Below are positions 43,937 to 53,884 of a stretch of DNA of 64,000 bases, piece after piece. The position numbers were made by a program, and so were the translations under genes. Under the pieces are notes generated by a model that was given only the letters and a program-made list of their open reading frames with translations, did no database searches and was not told where the DNA came from. The stretch comes from Anianabacter salinae (GTDB lineage: Bacteria > Pseudomonadota > Alphaproteobacteria > Rhodobacterales > Rhodobacteraceae). Position 1 is the stretch's first letter; each line of letters starts with the position of its first letter. The stretch covers positions 186,001 to 250,000 of the forward strand of contig NZ_JAHQZS010000005.1 in assembly GCF_019061145.1 (NCBI RefSeq). Reading direction: 5' to 3'.

Positions 43937-44628
43937 TCACCTAGATAGTCGCGCAACACCTGGGGCGGGTCGGCGAACAGCAGGCCCGTTTCCACCGGTG
44001 GCTCGGCGCGGCCTTCGGCGACCACGACTGTCTGCCCTCCAAGCCGCTTTGCGTCGGCGGGATCGTGACTGACCATCAGAAGCGTCGCGCCGGTTTCGGC
44101 CGCAAGCGTCTTTACAAGGTCCAGCATCTCGGCCCGCAGAGCGGGGCCGAGGGCCGCGAATGGCTCGTCCATCAACAGGATCGGCCGCCCGCGCAGCAGC
44201 ACCCGCGCCAGCGCCACCCGGCTTTGCTGCCCGCCAGAAAGCTCGGACGGCTTGCGATCCTCCAAACCCGCCAGCCCGGTGCGTGCCAGCGCGTCCCTGA
44301 CCTGCGCCGCCTCGCTTTCCGCAAGTCGCAGCGAAGGCTTCAGGCCCAGCGCGACGTTCTGGAACGCGGTCAGGTGCGGGAACAGGTTGTTGTCCTGAAA
44401 GATGATCGACAGCGGCCGCGCTCCGGGGGGCTGAACCGCGATGTCCTTCCCGGTCCACAGGATGCGCCCGCCTGCCAGCGGCAGGAACCCGGCGATTGCC
44501 GCCAGAAGCGTCGACTTGCCCGCGCCGGATGGCCCGATGATGGACACGCGCGCGCCTGCATTCACCGCGAAATCGGCGGTCAGCGCGAAATCGCCCTGCA
44601 CGATCCGGCATCCGTCAAGCGTGAGCAT
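43933..44628 (-). CDS. thiQ: Thiamine ABC transporter ATP-binding protein
   Basis: ATPase of 231 aa from ATG 44628. Walker A is GPSGAGKSTLLAAIAG, signature LSGGQQSRVALARVLL, Walker B PILLMDEPFAALGP. It overlaps the end of thiP by 14 bases, and it is the last gene of the thiB-thiP-thiQ operon. The open frame upstream of the chosen start lies within thiP. Confidence 0.92.
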   Translation of the reverse strand: MLTLDGCRIVQGDFALTADFAVNAGARVSIIGPSGAGKSTLLAAIAGFLPLAGGRILWTGKDIAVQPPGARPLSIIFQDNNLFPHLTAFQNVALGLKPSLRLAESEAAQVRDALARTGLAGLEDRKPSELSGGQQSRVALARVLLRGRPILLMDEPFAALGPALRAEMLDLVKTLAAETGATLLMVSHDPADAKRLGGQTVVVAEGRAEPPVETGLLFADPPQVLRDYLGD

Positions 44629-46168
44629 TGGCGCGCCCCCCACGGTCGAAGATCCAGAAGGCAAGCAGACTGAGCGCGATCAGCACGAGGCCAGAGGCGG
44701 CGGCATCGTCCATCCTGTAGGCAGACATCTGCGAATAGAGCAGCAGCGGCAGCGTCGCCTCGCTTGGGTCGGCGAACAGCGCGATCACGCCCAGATCGCC
44801 CATCGACAGGGCGGCGGCCAGCCCAAGGGCAAAGCCAAGCGGCCGGCGCAGGCGCGGCAGCAGGACCAGCCGCAGCCGCGCCCAGCCCGTCAGGCCAAGG
44901 CTGTCAGCCAGCCGCCCGTGCGCCGCCTCGGCCTCGGCCAGCGCGGGCACCAGCGCGCGCAGGGCAAAGGGCAGGCTCATCGCGGTGTTGACCACGGCCG
45001 TCACCGGGAGGGCCAGCGCGACCGGGCTGGCAAAGGGAAAGATCGCGATGAACAGGCCCGTGCCGATCACCAGCGGCGAGGCGGCTATGGACAGATAGCC
45101 GATGCCCTCGACCAGCTGAGCCCCGCGCCGCAAGGACTGGATCAGCAGGGCCAGCGACAGGGCGGTGATGCCGGTCAGCGCGGTCGAGATCGCCGCGACC
45201 CACAGCGACCGCCCGGCAGCGGCGAAGGTTGCGGATGACAGGTCGGGCAAGGCGGGAAAACCGCGCGCCACGACCAGCGCAAGCGGAACCAGCAGGAACA
45301 GCGTCGCCGCCAGGATCGCGGCGGTGTCCACCGCGCGCAGGGTCCAATGCGCCGCGTCCCAGCGTTGCCGCGTCCGGTCAAGCCCGGCGCCAAAGCCTGC
45401 GGGGATGGCAAAACGAAAGGCAAGCGCGGCGGCAAGCGTGCAGATCGCCACCTGCACCAACGACAGAAACGCGGCGCGCGACAGGTCGAACTCCAACCGG
45501 AAGGCCTGGTAGATCGCCAGTTCAACCGTGGTCGCGGCGGGGCCTCCGCCCAGCGCCAGCGCCACGGCAAAGCTGGTGGTGCAGATCAGGAAGACCACCA
45601 GCGCCGCGCCCGGCACGGTGGCGCGCAGCATCGGCCATTCCAGCAGCCTTGCCGTGTCGCTTGCGGAAAAGCCCAGCGAGGCGGCAAGGCGAAAGCGTTC
45701 GGCGGGGATGGCAAGCCAGCCTTGCAGCAGGAACCGGGTGGCAAGCGGCATGTTGAAGAACACATGCGCCAGCACGACGCCGGTCAGCCCGTAAATGCTG
45801 ATCGGCTCGGCACCGATCAGGGACAGCCCTTGCGATACGAAGCCATTGCGCCCGTACACCGCCAGAAGGCCCAGCACGGCAACGATTACCGGCAGGATGA
45901 ACGGCGCACCCAGAAGCGTAATCAATAGACCGCGCCCCGGAAATGCGCGCCGCGCCAGCGCACGGGCCAGCGGGATCGCGGCGGCGACGGACAGCACCGC
46001 CGACAGGGTCGCCTGCAAGAGCGTGAACCGCACCGCAGCCCAGTCGGCGGGGCCAAGGCCCGACCCGAGCCCAAACGAGTCCTCGGCACGCCACGCGACC
46101 AGCGCGAGCGTGCCAAGGGTAAGGGACAGGATCGCCGCAACGGCGATCCAGCCGGGCCAGCGCGGCAT
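44615..46168 (-). CDS. thiP: Thiamine ABC transporter permease
   Basis: 517-residue fused permease with two sets of six membrane segments (about 1-260 and 290-515), as in ThiP. Each half has an EAA-like loop (AAHGRLADSLGLTGWARLRLVLLPRLRRPL in the second). The start ATG overlaps the thiB stop (TGATG), which decides between it and an ATG 24 bases upstream. Long and hydrophobic, no breaks. Confidence 0.93.
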   Translation of the reverse strand: MPRWPGWIAVAAILSLTLGTLALVAWRAEDSFGLGSGLGPADWAAVRFTLLQATLSAVLSVAAAIPLARALARRAFPGRGLLITLLGAPFILPVIVAVLGLLAVYGRNGFVSQGLSLIGAEPISIYGLTGVVLAHVFFNMPLATRFLLQGWLAIPAERFRLAASLGFSASDTARLLEWPMLRATVPGAALVVFLICTTSFAVALALGGGPAATTVELAIYQAFRLEFDLSRAAFLSLVQVAICTLAAALAFRFAIPAGFGAGLDRTRQRWDAAHWTLRAVDTAAILAATLFLLVPLALVVARGFPALPDLSSATFAAAGRSLWVAAISTALTGITALSLALLIQSLRRGAQLVEGIGYLSIAASPLVIGTGLFIAIFPFASPVALALPVTAVVNTAMSLPFALRALVPALAEAEAAHGRLADSLGLTGWARLRLVLLPRLRRPLGFALGLAAALSMGDLGVIALFADPSEATLPLLLYSQMSAYRMDDAAASGLVLIALSLLAFWIFDRGGRANAHA

Positions 46169-47166
46169 CACTGCGACAGGGCCGTGCGCCATGTCTCGAT
46201 GGCGCCGTCACGCACGCGTGCGGCCTCTCCCGCCGGGAACAGCAGCGCCTTGTCCGGTGAAACCAGCGTGCCGAACCCGTCCGGCAGGCCCATTTCGGGG
46301 GTGACTGCCGGATACATCCAGTTGGTCGTCGGGATCACGCTTTGCGCCATGTCGGACGTCATGAACTCCATGAACTGCGCGGCCAATTCCGGCTGGTCGG
46401 TCGAGGCGATGGTGCCCAGCACCTCGATCTGCATGTAGTGCCCCTCGGCGAAGGGCGCGGCCGCCTTGGTCGCATCGTCCTCGGCGATCAGGTGGTAGGC
46501 GGGGGATGTCGTGTAGGACAGCACCATGTCCGCCTCGCCATCGAGGAACAGGCCATACGCCTCGGACCAGCCCTTGGTCACGGTGACGATGTTGTCCGAC
46601 AATCCCTGCCAGATCTCGCCTGCGCGGTCCGGGTAGGCCGCCTCGACCCACATCACCAGCCCAAGGCCGGGGGTGGACGAACGCGGGTCCTGGATCACGA
46701 TGGACAGATCGCTGCCTGCAAGCTCTTCGAAGGACGCAGGCACCGCTTCGCCGGACACGCGCGAGGTGTCGTGGACAAAGGCGAAATACCCCCAATCGTA
46801 GGGGATGAACATGTCATCGTCCCATTCGACCGGCAGATCATAGCTGGCGTCGTCCATCCCGTGCTGCGCGAACAGCCCGGTTTCAGCCGCGTCCGCTGTC
46901 AGGTTGGTGTCGAGGCCAAGGACCACGTCCGCCTCGGTGCGCGCGCCTTCGAGCCGCAGGCGCGACAAGAGCGACGCGCCATCGCCCGAGGCGACGAATT
47001 GCAGATCGCAGCCGCAGACCGCCTCGAAATCGGTCTCGATCTGCGGGCCGGGGCCGTAGTCGGTGACAAAGCTGTCGTATGTGTAGACGGTCAGGGTCGG
47101 CCTGTCCTGCGCCGTTGCGGGCAGGTTGGTTGCGACAAGGGCCGTTGCGATGATCGGAAATCTCAT
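46168..47166 (-). CDS. thiB: Thiamine ABC transporter substrate-binding protein
   Basis: Periplasmic thiamine-binding lipoprotein-like protein of 332 aa. The signal peptide MRFPIIATALVATNLPATAQD is short; the mature part has LTVYTYDSFVTDYGPGPQIETDFEAVCGCDLQFVASGDG, typical of ThiB, and later SYTTSPAYHLIAEDD. First gene of the operon; a TPP riboswitch precedes it in the same orientation. Confidence 0.93.
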   Translation of the reverse strand: MRFPIIATALVATNLPATAQDRPTLTVYTYDSFVTDYGPGPQIETDFEAVCGCDLQFVASGDGASLLSRLRLEGARTEADVVLGLDTNLTADAAETGLFAQHGMDDASYDLPVEWDDDMFIPYDWGYFAFVHDTSRVSGEAVPASFEELAGSDLSIVIQDPRSSTPGLGLVMWVEAAYPDRAGEIWQGLSDNIVTVTKGWSEAYGLFLDGEADMVLSYTTSPAYHLIAEDDATKAAAPFAEGHYMQIEVLGTIASTDQPELAAQFMEFMTSDMAQSVIPTTNWMYPAVTPEMGLPDGFGTLVSPDKALLFPAGEAARVRDGAIETWRTALSQ

Positions 47167-47219
47167 ATGGATGCTCCTTCCATGGCGACGGAAAGTCAGT
47201 GAGGAGCGTATCCTGTCAC

Positions 47220-47306
47220 CTTCCCTCCGCCGGTGTTAACCGGTTCAGGTTCAACGGGTTCTTGGGTGCGATTTCCCAAATCTCAGGCCCGTGCAGGACC
47301 ACCCCG
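47220..47306 (-). promoter_or_regulatory. TPP riboswitch controlling thiBPQ
   Basis: Minus-strand sequence begins GGGGTGGTCC, then CCTGAGATTTGGG, later ACCCGTTGAACCTGAACCGGTTAACACCGG and CGGAGGGA. The CUGAGA and ACC(C)..UGAACCUGA blocks are the conserved pyrimidine- and pyrophosphate-sensor elements of the THI element. It lies 54-140 bases upstream of thiB, so translation or transcription of the uptake genes should fall when thiamine pyrophosphate is plentiful. Confidence 0.95.
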
Positions 47307-47407
47307 AGGTACCGGTGAACGTAGTCCGCACCGCCGGGGTCGGCAAGCCGAAACCCCTTGAGGCGCTTCCGGGGCCTCGGTAGACCGCTGGGGATAGGAG
47401 ACCTGCC

Positions 47408-48508
47408 ATGAGCCTCAACAGTTTCGGCCACCTGTTCCGTGTCACGACATGGGGCGAAAGCCACGGACCCGCGCTGGGCGCGACCGTCGATGGCTGCCCG
47501 CCCGGTGTTCCGATAAGCGCCGAGGCGATCCAGGTCTGGCTCGATAAGCGCAAGCCGGGGCAGAACAAGTATACCACCCAGCGGCGTGAAGCCGATGAAG
47601 TGGAAATTCTTTCGGGCGTGTTCGAGGGGCAGACCACCGGCACGCCGATCCAGCTGATGATCCAAAACACCGACCAGCGGTCGAAGGATTACGGCGACAT
47701 CGCCGAGAAGTTCCGCCCGGGCCATGCCGACATCACCTATTGGCAGAAATACGGCATCCGCGACTATCGCGGCGGCGGGCGATCGAGCGCGCGCGAGACG
47801 GCGGCGCGGGTTGCTGCGGGCGGCATTGCGCGTGCGGCGTTGGCAATGATGGCACCGGCGGTCGAGATCACTGGCTACATGGTGCAGATCGGCCCGCACA
47901 AGATCGACCGGTCGCGGTTCGACTGGGGCCAAATCACGCAAAACCCGTTCTGGGTGCCCGACGCCCAGGCGGCCAACGACTGGGCGCGCTATCTCGACGA
48001 TCTGCGCAAATCAGGTGACAGCGTCGGCGCGGTGATCGAAGTGACGGCGCGCGGCGTGCCCGCCGGGCTGGGTGCGCCGGTCTATGGCAAGCTGGATACA
48101 GACCTTGCGGCGGCGATGATGTCGATCAATGCCGTCAAGGGCGTCGAGATCGGCGACGGCATGGCCACAGCAGAATTGACCGGCAGCGCCAATGCCGACG
48201 AGATCCGCATGGGTCCGGACGGGCCGGTCTACAACTCGAACCACGCGGGCGGCATTCTGGGCGGCATCTCGACCGGGCAGGACGTCGTGGTGCGGTTCGC
48301 GGTCAAGCCCACAAGCTCGATCCTGACGCCGCGCAAGACGATCACGAAGGCAGGCGAAGAGACCGAGATCGTGACCAAGGGGCGCCATGATCCATGCGTC
48401 GGCATTCGTGCGGTGCCGGTGGGCGAGGCGATGGCGGCCTGCGTGATCCTTGACCACCTTCTGTTGCACCGTGGCCAGATCGGCGAGAACCGGGGCGCCA
48501 TCGGCTGA
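47408..48508 (+). CDS. aroC: Chorismate synthase
   Basis: FMN-dependent last step of the shikimate pathway; 366 aa. Signature sequence: [29 protein letters not shown] at the start and [37 protein letters not shown] in the middle. GGGGATAGGAGACC precedes the ATG. The riboswitch-bearing thiBPQ leader lies back to back with it, about 100 bases apart. Its stop overlaps the start of the AEC transporter gene. Confidence 0.96.
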   Translation: MSLNSFGHLFRVTTWGESHGPALGATVDGCPPGVPISAEAIQVWLDKRKPGQNKYTTQRREADEVEILSGVFEGQTTGTPIQLMIQNTDQRSKDYGDIAEKFRPGHADITYWQKYGIRDYRGGGRSSARETAARVAAGGIARAALAMMAPAVEITGYMVQIGPHKIDRSRFDWGQITQNPFWVPDAQAANDWARYLDDLRKSGDSVGAVIEVTARGVPAGLGAPVYGKLDTDLAAAMMSINAVKGVEIGDGMATAELTGSANADEIRMGPDGPVYNSNHAGGILGGISTGQDVVVRFAVKPTSSILTPRKTITKAGEETEIVTKGRHDPCVGIRAVPVGEAMAACVILDHLLLHRGQIGENRGAIG

Positions 48509-49449
48509 TGTTGTCCGTCCTCGGGATCACCTTCCCGATCTTCGCGGCCATCGCCATCGGCAATGTCGCTGTCTGGAAAGGGCCGTTCGCGCCGTCCGAC
48601 ATGCGCATCCTGGGCAAGTATGTTCTCAACATCGCCCTGCCCGCGCTGTTGTTCAACGCCGTGGCCACACGGGATCTTGGGGCCGTCCTGCAACCGGGGT
48701 TCCTGATCGTCATGGGTGCCTCGACGCTGACGATCATCCTTGGCGCATGGTTCGGATTGCGGCTCGCCGGGATCGGCCCGGCACGGCGGGCGATTGCGGG
48801 GCTGGGCATGGCGGGGCCGAATTCGGCCTATGTCGGGTATCCGGTGCTGCTCCTCGCGTTGCCGGACGTGGCCGAAACGGTGCTGGCGCTGAACCTGCTG
48901 GTCGAAAGCTTCCTGATGCTGCCGCTGGTCATGGCGCTGCTGGACCTGTCGCGTCCGGGCACCGGGCGGGGCCTTTTGCGTGCCGTCGGTGCGTCGTTCG
49001 TGGACACGCTACGCCGCCCCTTCGTGATCGGCCTGATCGCGGGGCTTGTCGTGTCCTTGCTGAGGGTCAACCTTCCCGAGCCGGTGCTGCGCCTGACCAG
49101 CCTTCTGGGGGCGTCGGCGAGCGCGCTGGCGCTCGTGGTGATTGGCGGCACGCTGTACGGCCTGCCGGTGCGGGGCGATCTTGGGCTGGCGACGGTGATC
49201 GCGCTGGGCAAGCTGGTGCTGCATCCGCTGTGCGTGATGATGTTCGCCGTGCTGTTCACGTCGTTCGGCCTGCCCCTGTCACCCGAGATGCGCGCGGCGG
49301 CGATCCTGTCGGCGGCCATGCCGATGCTGTCGATCTATCCGGTGCTGGCACAGCCCTACGGGCACGAGGGCATCGCGTCGATCGCGCTCTTGCTGGCGAC
49401 GGCGGGGGCCTTTGTGACGCTGACGGTGTTGCTGGCGGTGATGGGCTGA
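48508..49449 (+). CDS. AEC-family transporter
   Basis: Auxin-efflux-carrier-type permease of 313 aa with about ten membrane segments in two halves. LNIALPALLFNAVATRDLGAV and GPNSAYVGYPVLLLAL are typical of AEC proteins in bacteria, which transport small organic acids such as malate in characterised cases. Overlaps aroC by a single base (TGATG). Substrate unknown. Confidence 0.85.
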   Translation: MLSVLGITFPIFAAIAIGNVAVWKGPFAPSDMRILGKYVLNIALPALLFNAVATRDLGAVLQPGFLIVMGASTLTIILGAWFGLRLAGIGPARRAIAGLGMAGPNSAYVGYPVLLLALPDVAETVLALNLLVESFLMLPLVMALLDLSRPGTGRGLLRAVGASFVDTLRRPFVIGLIAGLVVSLLRVNLPEPVLRLTSLLGASASALALVVIGGTLYGLPVRGDLGLATVIALGKLVLHPLCVMMFAVLFTSFGLPLSPEMRAAAILSAAMPMLSIYPVLAQPYGHEGIASIALLLATAGAFVTLTVLLAVMG

Positions 49450-49532
49450 TCCGGCAACGGGTGGCGGGACAAGTCCCGCCCTACGGACGCCACGTCCGCC
49501 GATCCGCGGTGGGACCTGGACCTCACCAAACG

Positions 49533-49559
49533 AAAAACGCGCCCCTTGGGGCGCGTTTC
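49533..49559. terminator. Bidirectional terminator between AEC gene and petC
   Basis: Perfect 11-bp inverted repeat AAACGCGCCCC-TT-GGGGCGCGTTT (49535-49558), flanked by A's on one side and T's on the other, placed between the convergent AEC and petC genes. Another hairpin, GGCGGGAC-AA-GTCCCGCC, lies at 49464-49481 in the same 132-base gap. Confidence 0.88.
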
Positions 49560-49581
49560 TATGTCGTGACGTCCGGCAGGA

Positions 49582-50382
49582 TCACTCGGCCGGTTGATCC
49601 TTTTCGCGGCGCTTGATCGGAGCCCAGAGGCGCTTGTTCGTGAGATAGAGCAGCACGCCGAGGATGCCGAGGAACAGAACGGCGATGAACCCGGCCTGCT
49701 TGCGCTGCATCATCTTGGGCTCTGCCGCCCACATCAGGAACGCGGCGACGTCTTGCGCCTCTTGCTCCAGCGTGGCCTCGGTGCCGTCCGCATAAACGAC
49801 GTCATCGCCATAAAGCGGCTGCGCCATCGCGATGTAGCCGCTTTCGAAGACTTCGTTCTCATACAGGATCGTGCCGGCCTGTTCGATGTCTCCGCCGGTG
49901 TAGCCGGTCAGAAGCGACGCGATGTATTCCGGGCCGCCGATGCCCTTGAACAATTGCGACAGGCCAGTGCCGTAAGGGCCGTGAAAGCCCGCCCGCGCCT
50001 TGGCCATGAGGCTCAGGTCAGGGGCGCTTTCCAGCCCGCTTTCGGGAAAGTTGTCGGTGGGCAGTGCCGTGCGGTAGTCGCGCAGCTCGGGGTCCCAGAC
50101 TTCCCAGAATTCGGCGTAGGCGCGCACCTGGTCCTCGGGCAGGCCCGGCCCGTTCTCGGCGGCGAGAGACCGGATCGGAACCAGCTTCATGCCGTGGCAC
50201 GCCGAACAGATCTCGGTATAGACCTGAAGCCCGCGCTGGAGCTGCATCTGGTCATAGGTGCCGAACGGTCCCTCGAACGAGAAGGAATAATCGGTGACAT
50301 GACCGCCTTCGCCCGCCGCAAGACCCGCGCCGGTCGACAAGACCAGCGCGGCAAGTGCGGATGCGGTAAGTTTCTTCAGCAT
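49582..50382 (-). CDS. petC: Cytochrome c1 (bc1 complex)
   Basis: Heme-bearing subunit of the cytochrome bc1 complex, 266 aa from the ATG at 50382. A signal peptide [24 protein letters not shown], then the heme motif CSACHG (near 60) with a downstream Met ligand (PLYGDDVV region region before it), and a C-terminal membrane anchor [18 protein letters not shown]. Lies 14 bases downstream of petB; last gene of petABC. Confidence 0.95.
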   Translation of the reverse strand: MLKKLTASALAALVLSTGAGLAAGEGGHVTDYSFSFEGPFGTYDQMQLQRGLQVYTEICSACHGMKLVPIRSLAAENGPGLPEDQVRAYAEFWEVWDPELRDYRTALPTDNFPESGLESAPDLSLMAKARAGFHGPYGTGLSQLFKGIGGPEYIASLLTGYTGGDIEQAGTILYENEVFESGYIAMAQPLYGDDVVYADGTEATLEQEAQDVAAFLMWAAEPKMMQRKQAGFIAVLFLGILGVLLYLTNKRLWAPIKRREKDQPAE

Positions 50383-50396
50383 TCCGTGTTCCTTTC

Positions 50397-51740
50397 TCAC
50401 TCGGCCGGCGAAACGATGGTCTTGGAACCACCGGTCTTGCCCGAGTAATGCGCCTTGAAGTCGTCCTCGATGGTCGCGGGCTGTGCCAGCGGTTTCTCGA
50501 TCACGCCAAGCAGCGGCAGGATGACCAGGAAGAACGCGAACCAGTAAGTCGAGGCGATCAGCGAGATCCAGTTGTAGATCCCTTCGGCCGGACGGGCGCC
50601 GACCCACATCAGGACGATGAAGTCGACGACCAGAAGGGTGAACCACCACTTGAACATCGGCCGGAACCGGCCCGACCGGACCGACGAGGTGTCGAGCCAG
50701 GGGGTCAGCGCCAGAACCGCGATCGAGCCGAACATCGCCAGCACGCCGAAGAACTTGGCGTCGATGATGCCGCCGGTCACGAAGCTGGCAAGCTGCACGA
50801 TCCAGACGTCGGCGGTGAAGGCGCGCAGGATCGCGTAGAACGGCAGGAAGTACCATTCAGGCACGATGTGCGCCGGGGTCGAAAGCGGGTTCGCCTCGAT
50901 GTAGTTGTCGGCATGGCCAAGGTAGTTCGGCATGAAGCCGACGATGGCGAAGAAGATCGCCAGGATGACCGTCAGCGCGAACAGGTCCTTGATGACGAAG
51001 TAGGGCCAGAACGGCACGGTGTCGCGCTTGGCTTCTTCCTTGGACCCGCGGCGCACTTCGACCCCGGTGGGGTTGTTGTTGCCGGTGGTGTGGAACGCCC
51101 AGATGTGCACGATCACGAGGCCCGCGATCACGAAGGGCAGCAGGTAATGAAGCGAGAAGAACCGCGTCAGCGTGTAGTTTCCGACCGCCGGTCCGCCCAG
51201 AAGCCAGGTCTGCAGCGTCTCGCCCACGAAGGGGATCGCCCCGAACAGGCCGGTGATGACCGTGGCACCCCAGAACGACATCTGGCCCCAGGGCAAGACG
51301 TAGCCCATGAACGCCGTCGCCATCATCGCGAGGTAGATCAGCATCCCGATGATCCAGGTCACTTCGCGCGGGGCCTTGTAGGACCCGTAGTAGAGACCGC
51401 GGAAGATGTGCAGATAGACCGCGACGAAGAACAGCGATGCGCCGTTGGCATGGATGTAGCGCAGGGCCCAGCCGCCGTTGACGTTCCGCATGATGTGCTC
51501 GACCGAGGCAAAGGCCAGTTCGGTGTCAGGCGTGTAGTGCATGACCAGAGCGATGCCGGTGATGATCTGAAGCGCCAGGCAGAACGTCAGCACGATGCCC
51601 CAGATCCACATCCAGTTGAGGTTCTTGGGCGTGGGGATCATCAGGGTGTCGTACAGAAGGCCGACGATCGGAAGGCGGCGATGAAGCCACTTCTCGCCGC
51701 CCGACGTCGGTTCGTAATGGTCGTGAGGAATTCCAGCCAT
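50397..51740 (-). CDS. petB: Cytochrome b (bc1 complex)
   Basis: Integral membrane subunit with hemes bL and bH; 447 aa and about eight to nine membrane helices. Landmarks: [39 protein letters not shown] and [21 protein letters not shown] in the first half, [16 protein letters not shown] (PEWY quinol site) in the second. Between petA and petC, with 11- and 14-base gaps, all one operon. Confidence 0.97.
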   Translation of the reverse strand: MAGIPHDHYEPTSGGEKWLHRRLPIVGLLYDTLMIPTPKNLNWMWIWGIVLTFCLALQIITGIALVMHYTPDTELAFASVEHIMRNVNGGWALRYIHANGASLFFVAVYLHIFRGLYYGSYKAPREVTWIIGMLIYLAMMATAFMGYVLPWGQMSFWGATVITGLFGAIPFVGETLQTWLLGGPAVGNYTLTRFFSLHYLLPFVIAGLVIVHIWAFHTTGNNNPTGVEVRRGSKEEAKRDTVPFWPYFVIKDLFALTVILAIFFAIVGFMPNYLGHADNYIEANPLSTPAHIVPEWYFLPFYAILRAFTADVWIVQLASFVTGGIIDAKFFGVLAMFGSIAVLALTPWLDTSSVRSGRFRPMFKWWFTLLVVDFIVLMWVGARPAEGIYNWISLIASTYWFAFFLVILPLLGVIEKPLAQPATIEDDFKAHYSGKTGGSKTIVSPAE

Positions 51741-51751
51741 TTCTCTCTCCC

Positions 51752-52312
51752 TTAGCCGAGGACGATGGTTGCGTCGTCGGCGAATTCAGCGACCGGAACC
51801 GGCAGGTTCTCGGGGGCCGGTCCGCGGCGGATGCGGCCAGAGGCGTCGTAGTGCGAGCCGTGGCACGGGCAGAACCAGCCGTCGAAGTCGCCCGCCTCGT
51901 TGATCGGAACACAGCCGAGATGGGTGCAGACGCCCATCATCACCAGCCATTCGCCCGCCTCGTCGAGAGTGCGATTCTCATCCGTCGCAGGCACATCGCC
52001 CTGGATGTTGGCATTCCGCGCGATCGGATCGGGAAGCTCGCTCAGATCGACGGAGCGTGCCGATTCGATGTCCGCGGCGTTGCGGCGACGGATGAACACG
52101 GGCTTGCCCAGCCACTGCACGGTCAGCTGCGTGCCTTCCGACAGGCCGCCGACATCGACACGGATCGAGCTGAGCGCCTGGACGTCGGCTGAGGGGTTCA
52201 TCTGGTTGATGAGAGGCCAAACCGCCGCCCCCGCCGCAACAGCACCGGCGCCGGCGGTCGCATAGTAGAGGAAGTCCCGGCGGGTGCCTTCGTGATCTTC
52301 TGCGTGGGACAC
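51752..52312 (-). CDS. petA: Ubiquinol-cytochrome c reductase Rieske iron-sulfur subunit
   Basis: 186-residue Rieske protein. A twin-arginine motif [19 protein letters not shown] anchors it in the membrane at the N-terminus. The 2Fe-2S ligands are in [10 protein letters not shown] (about 128-137) and [11 protein letters not shown] (about 147-157). Promoter lies in the 164-base gap before the LysE gene. PetR encoded at 33749 is the expected regulator by homology. Confidence 0.95.
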   Translation of the reverse strand: MSHAEDHEGTRRDFLYYATAGAGAVAAGAAVWPLINQMNPSADVQALSSIRVDVGGLSEGTQLTVQWLGKPVFIRRRNAADIESARSVDLSELPDPIARNANIQGDVPATDENRTLDEAGEWLVMMGVCTHLGCVPINEAGDFDGWFCPCHGSHYDASGRIRRGPAPENLPVPVAEFADDATIVLG

Positions 52313-52476
52313 GAGTTTTCTCCATCTTCGGACCGGCTGGACCGGCCAAATGACTGCAGGCGCGGAAATCCCCGCGCCGTGCTATGGGGGGTATTTAGCG
52401 GGGGCGTGGATAGGCGTCCAGCGGACATACGCGCGCATGTGGGGCGGATTGTCGCAAAACCCCCTGATTTCGCGAC

Positions 52477-53112
52477 TCAGGGCCCGGCAATCGCGCCGAA
52501 CGCCAGCTTTGCGGCGAATCCCAGAAAGAAGAGGCCGGTCGCGCCTTCGATGACATGCGATGCCTTGAGCCACGCCCGCGCCGCCCCTTGGGTCGAGAAC
52601 AGGAGGGCATAGCAGGTGTGAATCGACACGCTCAGCGCCGAGGCCCCGACCGTCAGAAGCGCGATGTCGGCGGCGCCCGCTTCGGCGGTGGGAAAGATGC
52701 CCAGGATCGCCACCCAGGTGGTCAGCGCCTTGGGGTTGGTGGCATTGACCGACAGCGAGCGCAGGAAGGACGAGGCCAGCGTGTCGCCGCGCCGTTCCCG
52801 CAAAGTGCCCACCTTGCGTGTCAGGGCGCGCCGCAGGAACCGCGAGGCGAACCACACCAGAAGGCAGCAGGCGACCAGGGTCAGCGCCAGCTCGGCCCCC
52901 GGCAGGACAAGGAACAGCGCCGTCAGGCCAAGCGAGGTGACAAGGCACCAAAGCGCGATGCCGATCCCGACCGCCGCCGCCGAGGCAAGCCCCGCCGGGC
53001 GCCCCGATCCCATCGCCGTGGTGATCGTGTTGAGCACGTTCGGCCCCGGCGACAGGATGTTGAGCGCCAGGATCGCCCAGACCGTCAGAAAGGACGCCAG
53101 CGGGATCGTCAT
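52477..53112 (-). CDS. LysE-family translocator
   Basis: 211-residue permease of the LysE/RhtB family (amino acid export), six membrane segments. The N-terminus LNILSPGPNVLNTITTAMGSGRPAGLASAAAVGIGIALW is the family signature. It is 10 bases upstream of the GST gene start on the same strand orientation, and may be cotranscribed with it. Substrate unknown. Confidence 0.86.
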   Translation of the reverse strand: MTIPLASFLTVWAILALNILSPGPNVLNTITTAMGSGRPAGLASAAAVGIGIALWCLVTSLGLTALFLVLPGAELALTLVACCLLVWFASRFLRRALTRKVGTLRERRGDTLASSFLRSLSVNATNPKALTTWVAILGIFPTAEAGAADIALLTVGASALSVSIHTCYALLFSTQGAARAWLKASHVIEGATGLFFLGFAAKLAFGAIAGP

Positions 53113-53122
53113 TGGGGGCGGT

Positions 53123-53731
53123 TCAGGCGCTGGGCGCCGTGGCCTGCATCGAGGGGCGTTCGGCGAACCCAGCGAACCAGTCCGCCAGCGCGGGGTGATC
53201 CTTGCGCCAGTCGCGCGCGGCGTGGCGGAAGTCGAGATAGCCCAGCGCGCAGCCGACGGCGACCTGCCCCATGTCGAGCGGTCCGGCGAGGTTCACCATC
53301 CACTTCGCCTCGATCGCGTGCAGCGACCGGTCAACCTTGACCCACTGCGCCTCGACCCAGCCGTCAAAGCGCTTGTCCTCGGGGCGCGAGCGCGATTCGT
53401 AGACCATCAGGATCGCCGCATCCATGATCCCGTCTGCGGTGGCTTCCAGCGTCAGCACCTCCCAGAGGCGGGTTTCGGGATAGAGCCCGGCCTTGGCCCG
53501 CGCATCGAGATAGCGGCAGATCACCCGGCTGTCGTAGATCGCCGGTCCTTCGCCGCGCTCGAGCGTCGGGATCTTGCCGAGCGGGTTCTGCGATGTCGGC
53601 ATCTGTTCGGGCGCCAGCGGGTGGCCCACCGCGTAGGCGATCTCGACATCATCGGTCTGCCCGGATTCGTGCAGCAGCACGCGGACCTTGCGGCAATAGG
53701 GTGAGGCGGGGTTGTCGTGAAGCGTGAGCAT
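53123..53731 (-). CDS. Glutathione S-transferase family protein
   Basis: 202-residue GST. The N-terminal thioredoxin-like domain has LHDNPASPYCRKVRVLLHESG and NPLGKIPTLERGEGPAIYDSRVICRYLD, the latter with the Ser-Arg/Asp-Ser glutathione region; the helical C-terminal domain follows. Start at ATG 53731 is preferred: the open frame upstream runs through a hairpin repeat. Resembles YibF-type GSTs. Substrate unknown. Confidence 0.9.
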   Translation of the reverse strand: MLTLHDNPASPYCRKVRVLLHESGQTDDVEIAYAVGHPLAPEQMPTSQNPLGKIPTLERGEGPAIYDSRVICRYLDARAKAGLYPETRLWEVLTLEATADGIMDAAILMVYESRSRPEDKRFDGWVEAQWVKVDRSLHAIEAKWMVNLAGPLDMGQVAVGCALGYLDFRHAARDWRKDHPALADWFAGFAERPSMQATAPSA

Positions 53732-53822
53732 GGCGGTCCCTTTCGGTGGGTTCGGCGCGACAGTATCAGGGGATTCTGCGGCGTCCATTCCCGGTTTCGG
53801 ATCGCTGACGCGATCCGACCCG

Positions 53823-53871
53823 CCGGGGGCTCTGCCCCCGGACCCCCGGAGGTATTTGGGGACCAAAGATG
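53823..53871 (+). repeat. Dispersed hairpin repeat, copy C
   Basis: Hairpin CCGGGGGC-TCT-GCCCCCGG (53823-53841), ACCC spacer and tail CCCGGAGGTATTTGGGGACC, AAAGATG. Third copy of the element at 26080-26136 and 27711-27766. It lies upstream of the GST gene and just beyond the 3' end of the PaiB-like gene. Confidence 0.75.
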
Positions 53872-53884
53872 GAGAAGGCGCGGC

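Noticed and set aside
49464-49481. Second dispersed repeat (hairpin GGCGGGAC-AA-GTCCCGCC)
   Set aside because: Only one copy was seen in the window, so it cannot be called a repeat.
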